Below, piece by piece: positions 14,488-19,839 of a stretch of 23,170 nucleotides of DNA (positions are counted from its first letter, which is position 1; every line of letters begins with the position of its first letter). A model generated the notes under the pieces. The model was not told where the DNA came from, searched no databases, and saw only the letters and a list, made by a program, of their open reading frames with translations. The stretch comes from Planctomycetota bacterium (GTDB taxonomy: Bacteria > Planctomycetota > Planctomycetia > Pirellulales > Lacipirellulaceae). The stretch covers positions 1 through 23,170 of the forward strand of contig JAKEIB010000231.1 in the NCBI GenBank assembly GCA_022614705.1. The letters are read 5' to 3'. The translations under genes and the position numbers were made by a program.

Positions 14488-14985
14488 ATGCGTTTTTGGT
14501 TGCTGGATACGATTCGCTCGTACGAGCCGAACGTCTCACTGACAGCCATCAAGAATGTGGCGCTGTCCGAGGAATACTTGGCCGACCATTTCCCCGAGTT
14601 TCCCGTGCTTCCCGGCGTGTTCATGCTGGAGGCCGCGACCCAAGCCGGGGCTTGGTTATTGAGGTTGAGCGAAAACTTTGCCCATAGCATCATTTCGTTA
14701 AAGGAAGCCCGAAACGTCAAGTACGCCGACTTCGTCCAGCCGGGCCAAACGCTCGAAGTCACTGTTGCGATGGTGAAGAAGGACGACCGGTTGGCGACGC
14801 TAAAAATGGAAGGCCACGTGAACGGCGGCCAAGCGCTCAGCGGACGAATCGTACTCGAACGATACAACCTGGCGGACACCGACCCGCTCCGCCAGCCAAT
14901 CGACGACCTGCTGATAAAACATTTTCGCCGGATGGAAACATTCATGCATCCCAGCCGCCCGGCTGCTGCCGCAAACGTGGGTTAG
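14488..14985 (+). CDS. 3-hydroxyacyl-ACP dehydratase, FabZ-like (first copy)
   Basis: A hotdog-fold dehydratase of the FabA/FabZ type, removing water from 3-hydroxyacyl-ACP. The 165-residue product carries the active-site region LADHFPEFPVLPGVFMLEAATQAGAW with His34 in HFP and Glu48 in LEA, matching the HxFPGxPxxPGVxxxEAxxQ family pattern. The later ARNVKYADFVQPGQTLEV segment fits the hotdog strands. The C-terminal extension of about 25 residues after ERYNLAD is not typical FabZ. It is first in a same-strand set with an ACP, a second dehydratase and a ketosynthase. Its TAG stop lies inside the left arm of a palindrome. Confidence 0.88.
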   Translation: MRFWLLDTIRSYEPNVSLTAIKNVALSEEYLADHFPEFPVLPGVFMLEAATQAGAWLLRLSENFAHSIISLKEARNVKYADFVQPGQTLEVTVAMVKKDDRLATLKMEGHVNGGQALSGRIVLERYNLADTDPLRQPIDDLLIKHFRRMETFMHPSRPAAAANVG

Positions 14986-15032
14986 GCTTTCAGCCTGACC
15001 CGAAACGGCGAAAGTCAGGCTAAAAGCCTAAC
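14981..15032. repeat. Inverted repeat between the first dehydratase and ACP genes
   Basis: GTTAGGCTTTCAGCCTGAC (14981-14999) pairs with GTCAGGCTAAAAGCCTAAC (15014-15032) with one mismatch. The left arm includes the dehydratase stop codon. The transcript would form a long 19-bp stem with a 14-nt loop, which could affect the relative expression of ACP and dehydratase. Confidence 0.85.
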
Positions 15033-15051
15033 ATACGAATCAAACTTTTTC

Positions 15052-15056
15052 GGAGG
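15052..15056 (+). promoter_or_regulatory. Ribosome binding site of the acyl carrier protein gene
   Basis: GGAGG lies 11 bases before the ATG at 15068. It is the strongest Shine-Dalgarno sequence in the window, in keeping with the high expression expected of an ACP. Confidence 0.7.
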
Positions 15057-15067
15057 AACATACACCG

Positions 15068-15463
15068 ATGTCCACGGTATCGAGTAAACAAGAGATCTTT
15101 TCCAAGGTTCAAGAAGCGCTGATCGATGCGCTCGGCGTCGATGAGGAAGAGGTCACCCCCACGGCCACGCTGCAAGGCGACCTGGGCGCCGAGTCGATCG
15201 ACTTCCTCGACATCGTGTTCCGTTTGGAAAAGGCCTTCGGCATCAAGATCGAACGCGGCGAACTGTTCCCCGAGGACATCCTCACCAACACCGAATACGT
15301 CGCCGACGGCAAAGTCAACTCGGCCGGCATCGCCGCGCTCAAGGAACGCATGCCGTTTGCCGACCTATCGCGCTTCGAGACCAACCCCAACGTGCAAAAT
15401 CTCGGCAAGCAGCTCACCGTCCAAGACATGTGCAACTTCGTCGAGCACAAGCTCGCCGCTTAA
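15068..15463 (+). CDS. Acyl carrier protein with an internal extension
   Basis: The ACP carries acyl chains on a phosphopantetheine arm. The 131-residue product shows the classic helix-2 site DLGAESIDFLDIVFRLEKAFGIKI, with Ser43 as the attachment residue. Ordinary ACPs have about 75-85 residues. Here the sequence between helix 3 (LFPEDIL) and the last helix (TVQDMCNFVEHKL) is enlarged by about 45 residues (DGKVNSAGIAALKERMPFAD and on). Its strong Shine-Dalgarno and position between two dehydratases point to a dedicated ACP for this cassette and not the housekeeping acpP. The start ATG is well supported. Confidence 0.9.
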   Translation: MSTVSSKQEIFSKVQEALIDALGVDEEEVTPTATLQGDLGAESIDFLDIVFRLEKAFGIKIERGELFPEDILTNTEYVADGKVNSAGIAALKERMPFADLSRFETNPNVQNLGKQLTVQDMCNFVEHKLAA

Positions 15464-15465
15464 GC

Positions 15466-15612
15466 GATTGCGGATTTCGGATTGCGGATTGAATTGGCGT
15501 CGGCCGTCAGGCCGGACTATTTCGTTTCTGCTATCCGACCTGAAGAAAAACTGTTGACGCCGCCGGCGCCAAGCATCGCCAAATCCGCAATCCGAAATCC
15601 GCAATCCGAAAT
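15466..15612. repeat. Inverted repeat with perfect 25-bp arms between ACP and second dehydratase
   Basis: The left arm (15466-15490, starting GATTGCGGATTTCGG) and the right arm (15582-15606, ending CCGCAATC) are exact reverse complements over 25 bp. Each is made of an 8-mer-like word (TTGCGGAT/TTCGGAT) in tandem. Inner TTGGCGtCGGC/GCCGgCGCCAA extends the stem. The central about 70 bases hold no gene. It lies 10 bp before the next start codon. Confidence 0.85.
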
Positions 15613-15622
15613 CGGCATCCCC

Positions 15623-16147
15623 ATGCGTTGGTTCTGGCTCGACCGCTTCTCCGAATTTGTCAGCGGCTCGCATGCCACGGCCGTGAAGTGTGTCTCGCTC
15701 AGCGAGGATCACCTCGAAGAGCACTGGCCCAGCTACCCGGTGATGCCCAACACGCTGGTGGCCGAGGGCATGGCCCAATGCGGCGGCCTGTTGGTGAGCG
15801 AAATTTATAAGTTCGGCGAGCTGGTGGTGCTCGCCAAGTTCAGCAAGTGCACGTTCGAAGGCGGCGAGGCCCGGCCTGGCGACGTCCTCCAATACCGGGC
15901 GACCATCGATCAGGTGAAAGACTTTGGCGCCTCGGTCACCGTGAAAGGCACGGTCGAGGGCCGCCCGTTCTCCGAAGCCGAAATCTTCTTCGCCCGTTAC
16001 TCCGCCGATTCGTCCCAACAAACCAAAGGCCGCACGCTGTTCAACCCCGTCGACCTCCTAAAATGGCTCCGCGTGGTCGGCGTCTTCACCGTCGGTGTCC
16101 GCCCCGACGGCACCCGCCTCCGCGAAGAGGATTACAATTTCGCTTAA
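15623..16147 (+). CDS. 3-hydroxyacyl-ACP dehydratase, FabZ-like (second copy)
   Basis: A second hotdog-fold dehydratase of 174 residues. The active-site stretch EEHWPSYPVMPNTLVAEGMAQCGG has His34 and Glu48 at exactly the same residue numbers as the first copy, but with W for F and N for G in the usual HFPGxPxMPG pattern. So it is a divergent paralogue with a possibly different chain or substrate. The body AKFSKCTFEGGEARPGDVLQYRATI fits the family, and the C-terminus adds about 35 residues (FNPVDLLKWLRVVGVFTVG). I chose the ATG of MRWFWLDRF; the 47 upstream codons derive from the palindrome and were discarded. The two-dehydratase arrangement may correspond to a heterodimer. Confidence 0.88.
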   Translation: MRWFWLDRFSEFVSGSHATAVKCVSLSEDHLEEHWPSYPVMPNTLVAEGMAQCGGLLVSEIYKFGELVVLAKFSKCTFEGGEARPGDVLQYRATIDQVKDFGASVTVKGTVEGRPFSEAEIFFARYSADSSQQTKGRTLFNPVDLLKWLRVVGVFTVGVRPDGTRLREEDYNFA

Positions 16148-16168
16148 CGAACCAAAACCATTTAATTC

Positions 16169-16325
16169 ACCACGGAGGACACAGAGAGCACAGAGACAAT
16201 GCAAGAAGGGAACACTAATCTGCGCTAATTATCACTAACGGGTTTTCATTGGAATTGATTAGTGACGATTAGCGACGATTAGTGTTCTCTCTGCCGTCCT
16301 CCGTGTCCTCTGTGTCCTCCGTGGT
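16169..16325. repeat. Nested palindromic element before fabF
   Basis: Outer arms ACCACGGAGGACACAGAG (16169-16186) and its exact complement (16308-16325) match over 18 bp. Inner arms AACACTAATCTGCGCTAA (from 16211) and the segment ending GATTAGTGTT (16259-16286) match with a few mismatches. The arms are tandem words (GGACACAGAG; CTAAT/ATTAG), as at 4263-4486. No ORF is supported inside, although its right half keeps the fabF frame open. Confidence 0.85.
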
Positions 16326-16353
16326 TAATCCTGCTATCAATCAGGTGATCACC

Positions 16354-17631
16354 ATGAGACGACGCGTAGTAGTAACCGGCGTGGGCTGCGTAACTCCCCT
16401 CGGCACCACGGTGCCCGAGCTGTGGGCCAATCTCAAAGAAGGTAAGTCCGGCGTCGATTACACGACGCTGTTCGACGCCAGCAATTTCCCCACGCGGATC
16501 TCGGCGGAAGTCCGCAATTGGTCGCTCGCCGACCTCGGCGAAAACGCGGCCGAGTGGGAACAGCGCGGCCGACACACGAAGTTCGCGATCGGCGCCGCCA
16601 AGCAAGCGATGGAAGGTTCCGGCGTCGGCGGCACCGTCGACCCCGATCGCTTCGGCGTGTACCTCGGCGCCGGCGAAGGTCAACAGGATTTTTACAACTT
16701 CAGTCACATGATGGTCGCCGCCCTCAAGAACGGCGAGTTCGACCTGGCCGCGTTCATTCAGGAAGGCCTCAACCGCCTCGACCCGCAGCTTGAGCTGGAA
16801 CAGGAGCCGAACATGCCGGCCGCCTACGTGGCCACGCGCTTCGGCGCCGAAGGCCCGAACTTCAACTGCCTCACCGCCTGCGCCGCCAGCAGCCAGGCCA
16901 TCGGCGAGGCCACCGAAATCATCCGCCGTGGCGAAGCTGACGTCATGCTCTCCGGCGGCGCCCACAGCATGATCCACCCCTTCGGCGTCACGGGCTTCAA
17001 TCTGCTCACTGCGCTCAGCGAACGCAATGACGAGCCGCAACGCGCGTCACGCCCATTCGATCTCAACCGCGACGGCTTCATCCTGGGCGAAGGAGGCGCG
17101 ATGGTTGTCCTCGAAGACTACGAGCACGCCAAGAAGCGCGGCGCACCCATCTACGGGGAAATCTTAGGCTACGGCACGACCGCCGACGCCTTCCGCATCA
17201 CCGACACGCACCCCGAAGGCCGCGGCGCAATCACCTGCATGAAAATGGCGATGCGCGACGCCGCGAAAAATCCGGCCGACATCGACTACATCAACGCCCA
17301 CGGCACGAGTACGCAAGTGAACGATCGCGTCGAGTCGCTGGCGATCAAAGAAGTCCTCGGCGCGGACGTCGCGTACAAAGTGCCTATCTCCAGCACCAAG
17401 AGCATGATGGGCCACCTCATCGCCGCCGCCGGCGCCACGGAGCTGATCATCTGCCTGATGGCCATGCGCGACAACGTCGTGCCGCCCACGATCAACTACG
17501 AAACCCCCGACCCCCAGTGCGACCTGGATTACGTCCCCAACGCGGCCCGCGAAAAGAAGGTCCGCACGATCCTCACCAACAGTTTTGGCTTTGGCGGGCA
17601 GAACATCGCGCTGATCGCGGGGGTCTTGTGA
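16354..17631 (+). CDS. fabF: Beta-ketoacyl-ACP synthase II (FabF-like)
   Basis: A KAS II-type condensing enzyme that extends acyl-ACP with malonyl-ACP. The 425-residue product has the catalytic triad: Cys176 in NCLTACAASSQAIGEA, His316 in INAHGTSTQVND and His354 in SSTKSMMGHLIAAAGATE. It also has the FabF ending LTNSFGFGGQNIALIAGVL. RRRVVVTGVGCVTPLGTTVPELW is the standard start, preceded by GGTG at about 7 bases. The frame is open 24 codons farther upstream, but that is repeat sequence. It ends the dehydratase-ACP-dehydratase-ketosynthase cassette. It may be the housekeeping enzyme or a cassette-specific paralogue; no ketoreductase or acyltransferase gene is in the window. Confidence 0.95.
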   Translation: MRRRVVVTGVGCVTPLGTTVPELWANLKEGKSGVDYTTLFDASNFPTRISAEVRNWSLADLGENAAEWEQRGRHTKFAIGAAKQAMEGSGVGGTVDPDRFGVYLGAGEGQQDFYNFSHMMVAALKNGEFDLAAFIQEGLNRLDPQLELEQEPNMPAAYVATRFGAEGPNFNCLTACAASSQAIGEATEIIRRGEADVMLSGGAHSMIHPFGVTGFNLLTALSERNDEPQRASRPFDLNRDGFILGEGGAMVVLEDYEHAKKRGAPIYGEILGYGTTADAFRITDTHPEGRGAITCMKMAMRDAAKNPADIDYINAHGTSTQVNDRVESLAIKEVLGADVAYKVPISSTKSMMGHLIAAAGATELIICLMAMRDNVVPPTINYETPDPQCDLDYVPNAAREKKVRTILTNSFGFGGQNIALIAGVL

Positions 17632-17680
17632 AAGGGCTATTTTTGGACCATTTGCCAATCTCGTCGAAAGATAATAACGA

Positions 17681-18010
17681 ATGCCAATTGTGCGAATCGA
17701 CGCGCGACGGATCAGAGACTGGGACACGTTCCATGACGTATTTTATCATGAATTTGGATTTCCCGGATGGTACGGGCGCAACCTCGATGCTTGGATCGAC
17801 TGTATGTCCTACTTGGACGACCCAGAATCCGGCATGATAGTACATGGCACGGCGTCTGATCCGGTGGTCTTGCATATCGACCACATTGATTCATTGCGAT
17901 CCGAATTGTACGCCGCGCTAATAGAATGCGCGGCTTTCGTTAATTGGCGCCGCACCGATGTGGGCGACGCCGCGATTCTGTGCTTATCGTTCTATCGCAC
18001 GCCGCGGTGA
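17681..18010 (+). CDS. Barstar-family protein (ribonuclease-inhibitor-like)
   Basis: The 109-residue product carries the barstar core DTFHDVFYHEFGFPGWYGRNLDAWIDCMSYLDD, matching the FxxPxYYGxNLDALWDxL pattern that contacts barnase's active site. VVLHIDHIDSLRSELYAALIECAAFVNWRR then supplies the remaining helices. Barstar binds and blocks a secreted RNase. No barnase-like gene occurs within the window on either strand. Planctomycetes and others have orphan barstar-like proteins, so it may act as an immunity gene against another cell's toxin or have another partner. It lies 50 bp after fabF but looks functionally unrelated. The Shine-Dalgarno is weak (AAGATAATAA). Confidence 0.85.
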   Translation: MPIVRIDARRIRDWDTFHDVFYHEFGFPGWYGRNLDAWIDCMSYLDDPESGMIVHGTASDPVVLHIDHIDSLRSELYAALIECAAFVNWRRTDVGDAAILCLSFYRTPR

Positions 18011-18027
18011 CTGTCTCAAGGTGATCG

Positions 18028-18735
18028 AGGGTCGTTCACGACCCTTCCTCGCGCAGCGAAACTAGCCCCGGCGTTCACGCCGGGGTAACGTATCACGCAC
18101 CCCATCACCCAGGCCCGTTCACGGGCCTTCTCGCCGCACCGGCTTGAGCCACAACCAACCGCGGTTCCTGAAAATCAACCCGCTCCAACCGCTCGTGCAT
18201 CGTCCCGCGCGCATGATGCTCGTGCTGATTCCGCACATACTCAATCACCCACGGCAAATCGCGTGTCCCAAAACTTACCACGCCGTAACCGCCCTGCCAT
18301 TGCAATTCCTTTTGCCGACCACCCATCGCCCGGTTTACATCGTGCGACGACCCACCCTTCAAATGGCCGATGAACTCACTGATCAACAGCGTCGGCGAAA
18401 TCGTCACCACAAGATGCACGTGCGTTTCTATGCCGCCGATCTCATGTACGAACGCCCCCGGAGTATCGACAATGCGTTTTTTCAGAAGCCGATGCGCGAG
18501 CACTTCCACTTCGGGCGTCAACAGCGGCAGACTATTCTTTGTGTGCCAAACGAGATGCAGATTAATTTCGCTGTAATAATTGCGCGACATCGGAGCACCT
18601 TTGCGATGAATGGCTCAAGCCACGACACCGAGAAGGCCCGTGAACGGGCCTAGCAATCGAACATCGCGCGCCAATCTACCCCGGCGTCAACGCCGGGGCT
18701 AGTATCGCTGCGCGAGAAGGGTCGTAAACGACCCT
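18028..18735. mobile_element. REP-associated transposase unit with mirrored triple palindromes
   Basis: A symmetric unit. On the left are palindromes AGGGTCGT-tc-ACGACCCT (18028-18045), CCCCGGCGT-tc-ACGCCGGGG (18066-18085) and AGGCCCGT-tc-ACGGGCCT (18111-18128). On the right, in reverse order, are AGGCCCGT-ga-ACGGGCCT (18634-18651), CCCCGGCGT-ca-ACGCCGGGG (18679-18698) and AGGGTCGT-aa-ACGACCCT (18718-18735). The spacers match too: TCGCGCAGCGA (18049) against TCGCTGCGCGA (18705). All loops are 2 nt. The transposase gene fills the middle. Confidence 0.85.
18105..18590 (-). CDS. REP-associated tyrosine transposase (RAYT / TnpA-like, IS200 superfamily)
   Basis: An HUH single-strand transposase of the Y1 class, 161 residues. 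It has the HUH motif ETHVHLVV (residues 55-62, with HVH at 57-59) and the catalytic tyrosine region WVIEYVRNQHEHH (Tyr118). The family-typical start is MSRNYYSEINLHLVWHTKNSLPLL, and LQWQGGYGVVSFG matches the WQxxYGxFS box of IS200/RAYT enzymes. Stand-alone RAYTs cut and move REP palindromes. Here the gene sits among six such palindromes, and its C-terminal ARRPVNGPG and stop codon overlap the innermost left palindrome. The frame is intact, so the enzyme may be active. It converges with the barstar gene. Confidence 0.92.
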   Translation of the reverse strand: MSRNYYSEINLHLVWHTKNSLPLLTPEVEVLAHRLLKKRIVDTPGAFVHEIGGIETHVHLVVTISPTLLISEFIGHLKGGSSHDVNRAMGGRQKELQWQGGYGVVSFGTRDLPWVIEYVRNQHEHHARGTMHERLERVDFQEPRLVVAQAGAARRPVNGPG

Positions 18736-18869
18736 AAATGACAGCTCGCTGCTTTTCACCACAAACAAAAACAGCCACCCTGGTGCTTCCATGCACCGAC
18801 GGCGGCTGTTTACGCGCGAATCCATTCACGCGACCAGTCTGTTTTCAACGCACGGCACTACTTCAGCAG

Positions 18870-18897
18870 CCCCGTGCCCCCTGCTCCCTGCCCCGTG
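18870..18897 (+). repeat. Four tandem heptamers downstream of the Cys-rich lipoprotein gene
   Basis: CCCCGTG, CCCCCTG, CTCCCTG and CCCCGTG follow one another exactly at 18870-18897, ending 4 bp before the stop side of the lipoprotein gene. Heptamer tandem repeats of this sort occur in several phyla. A second four-heptamer tract lies on the other side of the gene. Confidence 0.7.
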
Positions 18898-18901
18898 CTT
18901 C

Positions 18902-19540
18902 TCAATACGGCCCGATCGAAGGCGGGTTATCCAACAAGAAATCCCGCGGACCCCGCAGCGTGTAATACGGATACGCCGTCTGCGCCACCGGCGGGCCCGG
19001 CATGAAGTTGTAGTTGTGATCGCCCGAAGCGCCGCCGCAGCAGCAGCACGGGCAGCCCGGCGCGGGCGGGCCGCAGCAGCTGCAGCAGTAGCCGTGTCCG
19101 CAGCACGGACAGTGCGGCCCTGGTTGCGGGCAATGGCCCGGTATTTGACCTTGGCACAAGCAACCGCGGCCATCTTTATATCCGGCCGGATGCCGGTGAC
19201 CCGTGCAGCCCCAATGCGGCGAATAGCACGGCGAACAATCGTACGGACCCGGATGACAACCGGGACCACACTGCGAACCGCAGTAGCGATCAAAGCAGCA
19301 GCCGTTGCCGCCTGGGCACGACGCTTCCAGGTTGCCGCCGCGGCCGCCGCCGTGGAAGCCATTCGGTCCGATTGGCCGCGGCGCATGTCTCGCGGTCGTG
19401 ACGTGACACGGCTCGCAACATTCGTCTTCGCAAGCTGCCCCACAAGGCTCGCCGCATCCCTGACCACGATGCGCATCCATTGCTCGGCAGCCGGCGGACG
19501 AGATCGCGGCCAGCGCGAGCACGACAAGCGTGCGTTTCAT
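18902..19540 (-). CDS. Cys-rich lipoprotein of unknown function
   Basis: The 212-residue product starts MKRTLVVLALAAISSAGC, a signal peptide with a lipobox (SAGC, Cys18), so a lipid-anchored envelope protein is likely. The mature part has 31 cysteines in about 195 residues, many as CC, CPC, CCCC or CGxxC, with many Gly, Pro and His. That suggests disulfide cross-linking or metal binding. The C-terminus is YPYYTLRGPRDFLLDNPPSI plus GPY. I associate this ending with planctomycete lipoproteins but could not verify it. I chose the ATG at 19540 because GGGGGAAAAG sits directly upstream and it begins the signal peptide. The frame is open further upstream without coding character. No neighbour suggests a role. 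Confidence 0.85.
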   Translation of the reverse strand: MKRTLVVLALAAISSAGCRAMDAHRGQGCGEPCGAACEDECCEPCHVTTARHAPRPIGPNGFHGGGRGGNLEASCPGGNGCCFDRYCGSQCGPGCHPGPYDCSPCYSPHWGCTGHRHPAGYKDGRGCLCQGQIPGHCPQPGPHCPCCGHGYCCSCCGPPAPGCPCCCCGGASGDHNYNFMPGPPVAQTAYPYYTLRGPRDFLLDNPPSIGPY

Positions 19541-19663
19541 CTTTTCCCCCCTAATGACCCCGTTTCGCCGCAAGCGCATGAGAAAAGAACGATTTCGCGC
19601 GGCGAGGTCGATACGACTGGTATCGGCGGCATAATCGGCAGAATCCAACAAATCGACGGCGAG

Positions 19664-19691
19664 AGGTCAGAGGTCGGGGGTCGGGGGTCAG
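19664..19691. repeat. Four tandem heptamers upstream of the Cys-rich lipoprotein gene
   Basis: AGGTCAG, AGGTCGG, GGGTCGG and GGGTCAG are arranged without gap. The consensus (RGGTCRG) differs from that of the downstream tract (CYCCSTG). It falls about 120 bp before the lipoprotein start, where it could overlap regulatory DNA. Confidence 0.7.
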
Positions 19692-19839
19692 AAGGGTTTC
19701 GCGTCGGCGGCCACGCCGAATCTCCCGGCACACGCGCCCACGCTAGCACCCGTCCGCTCTTGGACCCATCAACCGCATTTGCTACAACCCGCGATCCATC
19801 CGCAGCCGCACGCCAGCAACGCCAGCGACCTTACAACCC

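Noticed and set aside
16282..16353. Longer N-terminus for FabF
   Set aside because: The extra 24 codons are translated repeat sequence; the family starts at RRRVVVTG.
17681..18735. A barstar-transposase defence module
   Set aside because: The genes are convergent and separated by transposon palindromes, so no functional link is supported.
19664..19691. CRISPR-like array
   Set aside because: Units are only 7 bp, contiguous, with no spacers and no cas genes.
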